Below, piece after piece: positions 1 through 5,826 of a DNA stretch of 8,479 nucleotides. The translations under genes were made by a program, and so were the position numbers. The DNA lies in NCBI GenBank assembly GCA_025934335.1, contig JAICYG010000116.1, forward strand, positions 1 to 8,479. The letters are read 5' to 3'. Within the stretch, counting starts at the first letter, position 1. Every line of letters starts with the position of its first letter. This DNA is from Thermoleophilia bacterium (GTDB taxonomy: Bacteria > Actinomycetota > Thermoleophilia > Gaiellales > Gaiellaceae). The notes beneath the pieces were generated by a model, which made no database searches, was not told the DNA's origin, and saw nothing but the letters and a program-made list of their open reading frames with translations.

Positions 1-65
1 AACGTGTTCCCGCAGCCGCAGTGCACGGTGGTGAGCTGGTACTCGGGGTGGATGTCGGCCTTCAT
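1..65 (-). CDS. rpmE: 50S ribosomal protein L31, zinc-binding type (N-terminal part only)
   Basis: The minus strand from an ATG at 65-63 encodes 21 residues beginning MKADIHPEYQ and continuing to ...HCGCGNT before the window ends. This is the characteristic start of bacterial ribosomal protein L31, a small component of the large ribosomal subunit. The two cysteines at residues 16 and 18 (C-G-C) are the first half of the zinc site in the C+ (zinc-containing) form; the second Cys pair would lie outside the window. The start codon overlaps the stop of the preceding dehydratase gene as ATGA, so translation is probably coupled to it. I see no clear Shine-Dalgarno sequence in the bases before the start. 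The C-terminal part is missing only because the window ends. Confidence 0.93.
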   Translation of the reverse strand, partial: MKADIHPEYQLTTVHCGCGNT

Positions 66-985
66 GGCCGGGCCAGGATAGCAGCGGCCGTTCGGCCGGC
101 GACGTTGCCCCCCGAGACGATCAACACCGGGTTTTGCGCTTCGATCTTGCCCGCCAGCCAGGCGGCTGTCGCCACCGCGCCGGCGGGCTCACAGGCGAGC
201 TTCGCGCGCTCGTAGAGGAAGCGGAAGGCGTGCTCGATCTCGTCGTCGCTGACGAGGTGGCGCTCGAGGTTCTTGCACGTCTGGGTGGCGATCTTTCCGG
301 CGAAGGGCGCGTTCAGGCCGTCGGCAATACTCGTCGGAGTGACCGGCGTCGGCTCGCCGGCGGCGATCGCCTCGTGGAGGGCGGCGCTCTTCTCGGGCTC
401 GACGGCGATGACGCGTGTGCGGTCGCCGATCGCGGCGTGGATGCCGCCGATCAGACCGCCGCCGCCGACGGGCACGACGACCGCGTCGGCGTCGGGCGCG
501 TCCTCCTCCAGCTCGAGCGCGGCCGTGCCCTGGCCGGCGAGGACGAGCGGGTCGTCGAACGGGTGCACGAGCGTCCGGCCGGTCTGCTCGATCAGCTCGT
601 TGAGCCGCTCGAACGCGGCTCCCGGATCGCTCGCCTCGAGGTCGACCCTCGCCCCGTAGCCGCGCGTCGCGGCGATCTTCTGCTCGGACGCGCCCTGCCA
701 CATGACGACGAGCGCGTCGATCCCCTCGGCTGCCGCGGCGTAGGCAACCGCCTGCGCGTGATTGCCGGCGCTGATCGCGATCACGCCGTGTCGCTTCTCG
801 TCGGCCGTCAGCGAGGAGATCTTGTTGAGCGCGCCGCGCACCTTGAACGAGCCCGTGCGCTGGAAGAGCTCACACTTGAGGCGGGCGCCGATCGTGCGGC
901 TCTGGAGGAGCGGCGTGCGGCGGAGGCGGTCGCCGATCGTCGCGCGCGCGCGCTCGACGTCGTCCCGTGTCGGCGTGTCGGGCAT
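62..985 (-). CDS. PLP-dependent threonine/serine dehydratase (no ACT domain)
   Basis: A 307-residue fold-type II PLP enzyme of the threonine dehydratase (TdcB/IlvA catalytic domain) and serine racemase group. Seen directly: QRTGSFKVRGA with the PLP-binding Lys at residue 48; SAGNHAQ at 72-78; the glycine loop PVGGGGL (172-178) that holds the PLP phosphate; and SGGN near the C-terminus (291-294), whose Ser contacts the pyridine nitrogen. The family deaminates L-threonine to 2-oxobutyrate and ammonia, or L-serine to pyruvate. The length covers the catalytic domain only. With no C-terminal ACT-type domain, allosteric feedback by isoleucine is not expected, which favours a catabolic (TdcB-like) or serine-racemase-like role over classic biosynthetic IlvA. 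The ATG at 985 lies 9 bp after the methyltransferase gene, and the stop overlaps rpmE by 4 nt, so all three appear to be co-transcribed. Threonine versus serine preference cannot be read from the sequence. Confidence 0.93.
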   Translation of the reverse strand: MPDTPTRDDVERARATIGDRLRRTPLLQSRTIGARLKCELFQRTGSFKVRGALNKISSLTADEKRHGVIAISAGNHAQAVAYAAAAEGIDALVVMWQGASEQKIAATRGYGARVDLEASDPGAAFERLNELIEQTGRTLVHPFDDPLVLAGQGTAALELEEDAPDADAVVVPVGGGGLIGGIHAAIGDRTRVIAVEPEKSAALHEAIAAGEPTPVTPTSIADGLNAPFAGKIATQTCKNLERHLVSDDEIEHAFRFLYERAKLACEPAGAVATAAWLAGKIEAQNPVLIVSGGNVAGRTAAAILARP

Positions 986-994
986 GCGCTAACG

Positions 995-1732
995 CTAGTC
1001 GGGGCGCGCGGCGCGCTGGCGGACGGCTTCGTAGAGGAGGACGGCGGCGGCGGCACTCGCGTTCAGCGAATCGGCCGTCGCTCCGTTCATCGGGATCTCG
1101 ACGTGCGTGTCGGCGGCGGCGCGCCAGGTGTCGTCCAGGCCGGTGTCCTCGGTGCCGACGAGGAAGGCGGTCGGGCTCGTGTAGTCCGGTGTGGTGTGTC
1201 GGTGCGGCGCGCCGAGGGTGGCGGCGACTTTCCGGTGCGGAAGGCGTGAGACGTCGTCGGCGGTGACGTCGACGATCGGCAGCGTGAAGACGGCGCCGGT
1301 CGAGGCGCGGATCGCGTTCGGGTTCCACGGGTCGGACCGCGCGTCGCCGAGGAGGAGCGCGTCGGCTCCCGCCGCGTCGGCGGTGCGCGCCATCGCTCCG
1401 AGGTTGCCGGGCTTCTCGATCCCGACGGCGACGAGGAGGAGGGTGCTGTCCGGGGGGAGCGTGTGCTGCGGGATCTCGACGACGGCGACCAGGCCCTCGG
1501 GCTCTGCGCGGTAGCTCATCTTGCGAAGCACGCGCTCGTCGACCTCCTCCCCCTCGTCCCACGCGAGCAGGCTCGGCGCGAAGTACGTGGCGTGGACACG
1601 GAGCCCGGCCGCGCGGGCGCGTTCAACCTCACGGGGCCCCTCGGCGACGAACAGCCCCGAGTGCCGCCGCTCCCGCCCCTTCCGAAGCCGCAGCACCTCC
1701 CTGACGCGCGCATTGTCGACGGACGTGATCAT
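995..1732 (-). CDS. SpoU/TrmH-family RNA 2'-O-methyltransferase
   Basis: A 245-residue SPOUT-class methyltransferase that would transfer a methyl group from S-adenosylmethionine to a ribose 2'-OH in rRNA or tRNA. The N-terminal ~85 residues resemble the SpoU substrate-binding domain (ITSVDNARV, then a basic RKGRERR stretch and FVAEGPREV). The three SpoU motifs are present: motif 1 EKPGNLGAMART (106-117) with the catalytic-type Asn110 and Arg116; motif 2 FLVGTEDTGL (190-199); motif 3 IPMNG...SLNAS (213-226), which forms the knotted cofactor site. Start choice: ATG at 1732 gives MITSVDNAR, the normal beginning for the family. A longer reading frame reaches 1813, but its extra 27 residues run through the transposase-associated repeat and are not family-like. 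It is the first gene of a group with the dehydratase and rpmE. The exact RNA target (23S rRNA as in RlmB/TsnR relatives, or tRNA) is not determinable here. Confidence 0.92.
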   Translation of the reverse strand: MITSVDNARVREVLRLRKGRERRHSGLFVAEGPREVERARAAGLRVHATYFAPSLLAWDEGEEVDERVLRKMSYRAEPEGLVAVVEIPQHTLPPDSTLLLVAVGIEKPGNLGAMARTADAAGADALLLGDARSDPWNPNAIRASTGAVFTLPIVDVTADDVSRLPHRKVAATLGAPHRHTTPDYTSPTAFLVGTEDTGLDDTWRAAADTHVEIPMNGATADSLNASAAAAVLLYEAVRQRAARPD

Positions 1733-1742
1733 GGGCAGGGCG

Positions 1743-1748
1743 AATCTA
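1743..1748 (-). promoter_or_regulatory. Candidate -10 box for the spoU-dehydratase-rpmE group
   Basis: On the minus strand TAGATT (a TAnnnT box) lies 10 bases before the ATG at 1732, with no Shine-Dalgarno between them. This geometry suits a transcript with a leader of only a few bases. No convincing -35 element is present at the expected distance, where the left transposase-associated repeat lies instead. Based on motif and spacing only. Confidence 0.35.
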
Positions 1749-1750
1749 GC

Positions 1751-1794
1751 CACGTCTGGTGGCAGCCACCGTCGCGGAACGGTGACAAGAGTGC
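1751..1794 (+). repeat. Left transposase-flanking repeat with palindromic segments
   Basis: The first 20 bases match the right repeat at 2401-2420 at 17 of 20 positions, and 1761-1770 (GGCAGCCACC) is identical in both. After GGCAGCCACC the left copy carries 11 extra bases, then resumes with GTGACAAGAGTGC against GTGACAAAAGTGC on the right. It can form GGTGG-CAG-CCACC (1758-1770). The extra bases create a second hairpin, ACCGT-CGCGGA-ACGGT (1768-1783), and CGGTG (1780-1784) can alternatively pair with CACCG (1794-1798). Overlapping palindromes of this type are the usual substrate of RAYT/IS200 transposases. It lies directly upstream of the spoU promoter region and within 60 bp of the transposase start. 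Confidence 0.7.
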
Positions 1795-1835
1795 ACCGAG
1801 TTCGCGCGGGCACGGTTGTGTGACAGTTCGCGGCC

Positions 1836-1841
1836 TACGCT
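1836..1841 (+). promoter_or_regulatory. Candidate -10 box of the transposase gene
   Basis: TACGCT (TAnnnT) ends 7 bases before the ATG at 1849. The purine run GGGAG at 1843-1847 is only one base from the ATG, too close to act as a Shine-Dalgarno. The spacing would place transcription start at or next to the start codon, giving a leaderless mRNA. No clear -35 element is seen. Weak support. Confidence 0.3.
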
Positions 1842-1848
1842 CGGGAGC

Positions 1849-2424
1849 ATGTCCCTGGCGCTGCGCGACGAGAGCCCCGGTTACCACCACGTCGTCACGC
1901 GCGGCAACAACAAGCGACGGATCTTCCTTGACGACCGCGACCGCATCGTCTTCTGCCTGTCGCTGGAGCGGATCGCACGGAAGTACGGCTGGAGGATCCT
2001 CGCGTATTGCCTCATGGACAACCACTACCACCTCCTGATCTGGGTCGGAGAGGAGGGGCTTCACAAAGGCATGTGCGAGCTCAACACCGGCCATGCCCGG
2101 ACGTTCAACGCGACGCACGGCAGGGTGAACCACCTGTTCGGCCGGCGCTACTGGAACCGCCGCATGAAGACTGAGGCGTCGCTGATGGCGGTCGCGCGCT
2201 ACATCGTCCGGAACCCGCGGAGGGCGGGTATCACCAACGAGCTCGAGGGATACCACTGGTCGAGCTACGCCGCGACGATCGGTCTCGCCTTCGCCGACAT
2301 GCAGCTTGCGCGCGACGAGCTCCTCGCGTTCCTGGCGCCGACCCCCGACCGCGCGATCGAAGCCTTCCGTGTGTACTGCCTGGACGAGGGCGCGCCCGAA
2401 CATGTCCGGCGGCAGCCACCGTGA
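1849..2424 (+). CDS. REP-associated tyrosine transposase (RAYT), IS200-like Y1 HUH enzyme
   Basis: A 191-residue single-strand DNA transposase of the Y1/HUH superfamily. Seen directly: the N-terminal family start MSLALRDESPGYHHVVTRGN (compare the common RAYT pattern 'PG-x-x-YHV-x-x-RGN'); IFLDDRDR (25-32); the metal-binding HUH motif as NHYHLLIW, with His59 and His61; and YIVRNPRRAG (118-127), where Tyr118 is the expected nucleophile for DNA cleavage. All catalytic elements are intact and the frame is open throughout. ATG at 1849 is preferred over an upstream TTG at 1816, which would add 11 residues not typical of the family. The last codons and stop lie inside the right flanking repeat, so the repeat is part of the gene. 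It is convergent with the ETF-QO gene 14 bp away. A role in REP mobility or maintenance is the family inference. Confidence 0.9.
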   Translation: MSLALRDESPGYHHVVTRGNNKRRIFLDDRDRIVFCLSLERIARKYGWRILAYCLMDNHYHLLIWVGEEGLHKGMCELNTGHARTFNATHGRVNHLFGRRYWNRRMKTEASLMAVARYIVRNPRRAGITNELEGYHWSSYAATIGLAFADMQLARDELLAFLAPTPDRAIEAFRVYCLDEGAPEHVRRQPP

Positions 2425-2433
2425 CAAAAGTGC
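2401..2433 (+). repeat. Right transposase-flanking repeat, overlapping the transposase stop codon
   Basis: This is a direct-orientation copy of the left repeat: 17 of 20 matches over 2401-2420, then GTGACAAAAGTGC (2421-2433) without the 11-base insertion of the left copy. GGCGG-CAG-CCACC (2408-2420) can fold as a short hairpin with one mismatch. It encodes the final residues (RRQPP) of the transposase, and the TGA at 2422-2424 falls within the shared GTGACAA. The relation is also visible on the opposite strand, where both copies read through the same peptide, RWLPPD. Confidence 0.7.
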
Positions 2434-2438
2434 GGCGA

Positions 2439-4133
2439 CTAGGTGAGCGTGTATTCCGGGCCGCTGCCGCCTTCCGGTGGGGTTAGGCGGCCGCCCTTGG
2501 CGGTGATTGCTCCGCACTGGACGCAGTTCGAGGGGGCGAGCTTCAGCTGGACGGTGCCGTCGCCGTCGGACTCTCCCACCTCGTACACCTGCGCCGGGCA
2601 CATGCGCGACCACATCTCCGCGAGCTCGCGCGGCACCTTGGTCTGGATCCGAATGTGGTTCGGCTGGTCGTCGCGCGTGCGGTTCCCCGATGCGAAGACG
2701 CTCGAGAGCTTGTCGAAGACGAGCTGGCCGTCCGCCGCGGGATACGACTCCGCGCGATCCGTCCGGATCAGCGACTGATCCGCATCACGTTCGGTGCGCG
2801 TGTCGCCCGGAGGGAAGCGGCCCTTGGTCGCCGTCATCGCACCCGCGAGCGCGCCGCCCAGGTAGAAGCCACGTCCGAACGCCTGCCGCATGTTCCGCAC
2901 CTCACGCAGGTCCCTCCAGACGAACGAGTCGCGCAGGGCCGCGTCGTACGTCGCGAGCGCCTCCCGGGCCGATGTGCCGCGCTCGAGCGTCCGCCACGCA
3001 GCCTCCGCCGCGAGCCGACCCGACTCGATTGCGTAGTGAATGCCCTTCAGCGCGGGCACGTTGACGAGGCCGACGCCGTCCCCGCACAGCAGCAGCCCGG
3101 GCGCGTGGAACCGCTTCGGCAGCGCGACGAACCCGCCTTCCGGGATCGTCTTCGCGCCCCACTGCACCCGCTCACCGCCCTCGAGAATCCGCCGCACGCG
3201 CGGATGCGTCTTCAACTCCTGGAGCAGGTCGTGCACCGACAGCTCCGCATCCCGGTAGTCGAGGCCGACGACCATGCCGATCGTGACCATGTCGTCGCCC
3301 ATCGGGTAGATGAACGACCCGCCGAACTCGCGGAACTTCCGGCCGGCGCGTAACGGCCAGCCCATCGTGTGCACGACGCGGTCGAGCGGCTTCGCGACCT
3401 TCCAGACCTCCTTGACGGCGAGCGCCCACACCTGCGGGTTCTCGCCGCGCAACCCGAACTGCTCGAACGCGGCCCCGGTCAGGTGCCCCTGCGTCCCCTC
3501 CGCCAGGATCGTCACGCGCGCCGCGATGTCCGAGCCCGGCTCGAAGTTCGAGAGCTCCTCGCCCGATCGGCCGCGACCGCGGTCGCCCGTCCGGACGCCG
3601 ACGACCCGGCCGCCGTCGACGAGCAGCCGCTCCGCGGACGTCTCCGGGAGGATCGTCACGCCGAGCCCCTCGGCCTCCTCGGCGAGGAACCGGCCGAGCT
3701 GCGACAGCGACGCGACGAAGTTGCGGTGGTTCGCCATCGTCGGCGGCGTCGGGATCCGGACCGCCCTGCTCTTCGTCAGGAACAGCACCGACTCCGCGTG
3801 CACCGGCCCGTAGAAGGGCAGCTCGTCGATCCGCTTGCGCCCCTTGAAGAGCCGCTGCAGCCCGCGGGGGTTCACGACCGCGCCGGAAAGGAGATGCGAG
3901 CCCGGCGCCTTCCCTTTCTCCAGCACCGCGACGGGCACCTCGCCGAGCCGCCCGGCCGTCGCCGGATCTTCCTCCATCAGCTGCCCGAGCCGGATCGCCG
4001 CCGCGAGCCCGGCCGGGCCCGCGCCGACGATCAGGAACCCGACCTCGATGCGCTCGTCGACCGGGTCGGTCGGCTGCGCGACGGCATCCGACGGCGACCA
4101 CGGCGGCGGGAAGTCCGACGGGCGGACGCTCAC
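2439..4133 (-). CDS. Electron transfer flavoprotein-ubiquinone oxidoreductase (ETF-QO), variant iron-sulfur site
   Basis: A 564-residue FAD protein of the ETF-QO/FixC family. The family passes electrons from reduced ETF to membrane quinone, linking acyl-CoA dehydrogenases to respiration. Seen directly: an N-terminal dinucleotide-binding loop VGAGPAG (36-42); HLLSGAVVNPRGL (80-92); a second FAD segment CGDGVGLVNVPALKGIHYA (350-368), typical of ETF-QO; and a C-terminal ferredoxin-like domain with CPAQVYE (Cys512), NCVQC (Cys537, Cys540) and the conserved tail PEGGSGPEY. The fourth Cys ligand of the usual C-x2-C-x2-C motif is absent: Ile543 occupies the position and the loop before PEGG is about four residues shorter than in mitochondrial ETF-QO. 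The GTG start at 4133 overlaps the etfA stop as GTGA, so it is coupled to etfA. Length and order of domains are otherwise normal. The product should be peripheral to the cytoplasmic membrane. Confidence 0.93.
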   Translation of the reverse strand: MSVRPSDFPPPWSPSDAVAQPTDPVDERIEVGFLIVGAGPAGLAAAIRLGQLMEEDPATAGRLGEVPVAVLEKGKAPGSHLLSGAVVNPRGLQRLFKGRKRIDELPFYGPVHAESVLFLTKSRAVRIPTPPTMANHRNFVASLSQLGRFLAEEAEGLGVTILPETSAERLLVDGGRVVGVRTGDRGRGRSGEELSNFEPGSDIAARVTILAEGTQGHLTGAAFEQFGLRGENPQVWALAVKEVWKVAKPLDRVVHTMGWPLRAGRKFREFGGSFIYPMGDDMVTIGMVVGLDYRDAELSVHDLLQELKTHPRVRRILEGGERVQWGAKTIPEGGFVALPKRFHAPGLLLCGDGVGLVNVPALKGIHYAIESGRLAAEAAWRTLERGTSAREALATYDAALRDSFVWRDLREVRNMRQAFGRGFYLGGALAGAMTATKGRFPPGDTRTERDADQSLIRTDRAESYPAADGQLVFDKLSSVFASGNRTRDDQPNHIRIQTKVPRELAEMWSRMCPAQVYEVGESDGDGTVQLKLAPSNCVQCGAITAKGGRLTPPEGGSGPEYTLT

Positions 4134-5065
4134 GACCTGCGCGCGCGAACGAGCTCGGTCAGCTTCGGGACGATCTCGTGCAGGTCTCCGACCACTCCGA
4201 GATCCGAGTACTCGAAGATCGGGGCGTTCGGATCCTTGTTGATCGCCACGATCACGTTGGAGCCCTGCATGCCGACCTTGTGCTGGATCGCGCCGGAGAT
4301 GCCGAGCGCGACGTAGAGCTTCGGCGAGACGGTCTTGCCCGTCTGCCCGACCTGCGCCGAGTACGGGTACCAGCCGGCGTCGACGACGGCGCGCGTGGCC
4401 GCGACCGCGCCGCCGAGCGCGCGGGCGAGCTCCTCGGCAAGCGCGAACTTCTCCGGCTCACCGAGACCGCGGCCGCCTGCGACGATCACGTCGGCGTCCT
4501 CGATCGACGGCCCCTGCTGCTCGGCGTGCGCCTGTTCGACCATCTCCGCGACCGTCGAGAAGTCCTCGAGCTCGACGGTCACCTCGCGCACGTCCGCCGC
4601 GCCTCCCACCTCTCCGACGTCGAGCGAGCCTGCACGGAAGACACCGATCCGAACCGGCGACGTCCACGCGACGTCGACGACAACCGTGTCCTGCAACGCG
4701 GGCGCGCGGCCCCGCTCGCCGTCGAAGTCGACGAGCCCCCAGTTGAGGCCCGCGTCGAGGCGCGCAGCGAGCCCTGCCGCGACGTCCGCCGCGAGCACCG
4801 ACTGCGCGAACAGCACCGTGTCGTAGCCCTCGTCGCGGACGAGCTTCGCGAGCACGTCGACGCGCGGCTGCGGCAGCGGTGCCGCGAGACGCTCGTCGTC
4901 GGCGACCCAGATCGTGCCGCCGATGCCGTCCGCGACCGCGCGCACACCTGACCCCGCGATGACGCCCGCGTGCTCGCCGAGCTGCACGGCCTTCGCGAGC
5001 ACGGCCAGCGAGCCCTTCTGCACCTCGCCCTCGTGGTGCTCCAGGAAGACCAGCGTCTTCGCCAT
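4130..5065 (-). CDS. etfA: Electron transfer flavoprotein alpha subunit
   Basis: A 311-residue alpha subunit of ETF, the soluble FAD/AMP heterodimer that collects electrons from acyl-CoA and related dehydrogenases. The N-terminal domain (about 1-180) is the ETF Rossmann-like fold beginning MAKTLVFLEH. The C-terminal FAD domain holds AGGRG (196-200), QVGQTGKTVSP (238-248), and the family signature spanning LYVALGISGAIQH to NKDPNAPIF (250-284), whose residues bind FAD. The length is normal. The start overlaps the etfB stop by one base (TGATG), and AAGAGG lies 8 bases upstream as a good ribosome binding site. The stop overlaps the ETF-QO start by 4 nt. The alpha-beta-QO operon points to transfer into the quinone pool. 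I see nothing that specifically marks a bifurcating ETF, and co-transcription with ETF-QO favours the ordinary non-bifurcating type. Confidence 0.96.
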   Translation of the reverse strand: MAKTLVFLEHHEGEVQKGSLAVLAKAVQLGEHAGVIAGSGVRAVADGIGGTIWVADDERLAAPLPQPRVDVLAKLVRDEGYDTVLFAQSVLAADVAAGLAARLDAGLNWGLVDFDGERGRAPALQDTVVVDVAWTSPVRIGVFRAGSLDVGEVGGAADVREVTVELEDFSTVAEMVEQAHAEQQGPSIEDADVIVAGGRGLGEPEKFALAEELARALGGAVAATRAVVDAGWYPYSAQVGQTGKTVSPKLYVALGISGAIQHKVGMQGSNVIVAINKDPNAPIFEYSDLGVVGDLHEIVPKLTELVRARRS

Positions 5066-5826
5066 CAGACGAGCCTCTTCTCAACGAGGAACTCGACGAT
5101 CGCCTCCGCGGCGCTGCCGTCGTCCTCGAGCTTGCGCGCCTCGCCGCGCGGAGGCGGCGGGCTCAGCTCGACGACCGACGTCCCCGACTCGGCGGCGCCG
5201 CCGACGTCGTCGGCCGTGAGCGTCTCCTGCGGCTTCTTCTTGGCGCCCATGATCCCCTTCAGCGACGGGTAGCGCGGCGTATTGATCGCATCAGAGACCG
5301 CGACGACCGCAGGCAAGGGCGCGCGGATCGTGTCGTAGCCGAATTCTGTCTGGCGCTTTCCCGTGAGCGAGCCGTCGCCGACAGTCAGCTCCGACACCTG
5401 GGACACGACGGGTAGGCGGAGCCGGTCGGCGACCGCTGCCCACAGGCAGGCACCGAGCCCGTCCGCCGACTGTTGCCCGAACAGCACCAGGTCGGCGCCC
5501 TCCTTCTCGAGCGCCCCGGCGAGCGCGCGCGCGGTGCCTAGCGCGTCGGCGCCTTCCAGGGCGGAATCCGTCACGAGCACCGCCCGATCCGCGCCCATCG
5601 CGAGCGCCTTTCGCAGCGCGTCCATCGCCCTGTCGGGCCCCATGGAGACGACGACGACCTCACCCTCGCCCGCAGCCTCCCTGAGCTTCAGCGCCTCCTC
5701 GACCGCATACGTGTCGAAGTCCGAGATCGCGAGCTCTCCGGAGCGGTCGAGTCGCTTCGTCGCGGGATCGAGGCGGCGGCCCCCCGCGGCATCGGGAACC
5801 GCCTTGACGCAAACTGCGACCTTCAT
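5065..5826 (-). CDS. etfB: Electron transfer flavoprotein beta subunit
   Basis: A 253-residue beta subunit of ETF. Seen directly: the conserved start MKVAVCVKAVPD; GADRAVLV (78-85) and FGQQSADG (116-123), in the region that binds structural AMP in canonical ETFs; and the beta-family signature VAVSDAINTPRYPSLKGIMG (175-194) followed by AKKKP. The segment RYPSLKGIMGAKKK corresponds to the recognition loop that docks partner dehydrogenases, with Leu189 at the anchor-leucine position. A proline-rich stretch (SPPPP, 222-226) links to a C-terminal tail that packs on the alpha subunit. It is the first gene of the etfB-etfA-ETF-QO operon. Its ATG at 5826 shares two bases with the ATG of the divergent peptidase gene (CATG). 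The conserved N-terminus makes this start reliable, so its promoter must lie inside the peptidase coding region. Confidence 0.96.
   Translation of the reverse strand: MKVAVCVKAVPDAAGGRRLDPATKRLDRSGELAISDFDTYAVEEALKLREAAGEGEVVVVSMGPDRAMDALRKALAMGADRAVLVTDSALEGADALGTARALAGALEKEGADLVLFGQQSADGLGACLWAAVADRLRLPVVSQVSELTVGDGSLTGKRQTEFGYDTIRAPLPAVVAVSDAINTPRYPSLKGIMGAKKKPQETLTADDVGGAAESGTSVVELSPPPPRGEARKLEDDGSAAEAIVEFLVEKRLV
5074..5079 (-). promoter_or_regulatory. Ribosome binding site of etfA
   Basis: AAGAGG on the minus strand lies 8 bases before the etfA ATG and inside the end of etfB. It is the clearest Shine-Dalgarno in the window. First genes of transcription units here have none, while this internal operon gene does, which supports the start at 5065 and re-initiation on a shared mRNA. 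Confidence 0.6.

Larger units (their letters stand above)
1751..2433 (+). mobile_element. RAYT (REP-associated IS200-like) element bracketed by direct repeats
   Basis: About 680 bp hold a single Y1-type transposase gene, bracketed by a related sequence on both sides in the same orientation. It sits between two minus-strand operons as the only plus-strand gene in the left two thirds of the window. RAYT proteins are single-copy, domesticated relatives of IS200/IS605 transposases that act on short hairpin (REP) sequences. The boundaries are taken from the outer limits of the matching repeats and are approximate. No target-site duplication is visible, as expected for a family that does not make one. 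Whether the unit is still mobile cannot be judged from one copy. Confidence 0.65.

Noticed and set aside
134..1249. Long plus-strand open frame of 371 codons opposite the dehydratase and methyltransferase genes.
   Set aside because: It is antisense to two clearly conserved genes, its translation is Arg/Gly/Ala/Asp-rich with no recognisable motif, and it crosses a gene boundary. This is typical of shadow frames in GC-rich DNA.
2406..2441. Hairpin plus TTTT on the minus strand after the ETF-QO stop as an intrinsic terminator.
   Set aside because: On the minus strand the T-run precedes the stem instead of following it, and the hairpin is better explained as the transposase-associated repeat.
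1729..2613. Minus-strand frame of 294 codons running opposite the transposase and into the ETF-QO 3' end.
   Set aside because: It has no family resemblance and is antisense to an intact RAYT. It was useful only because both repeats translate in it to the same RWLPPD peptide.
3369..4316. Plus-strand frame of 315 codons opposite ETF-QO and etfA.
   Set aside because: It is Arg/Asp/Leu-rich shadow of conserved flavoprotein genes, with no start signal and no motifs.
5363..5824. Upstream extension of the M23 peptidase frame by 154 codons.
   Set aside because: The extension is antisense to etfB, is Ser/Pro/Ala-rich, and would bury the signal peptide. The ATG at 5825 fits a secreted protein.
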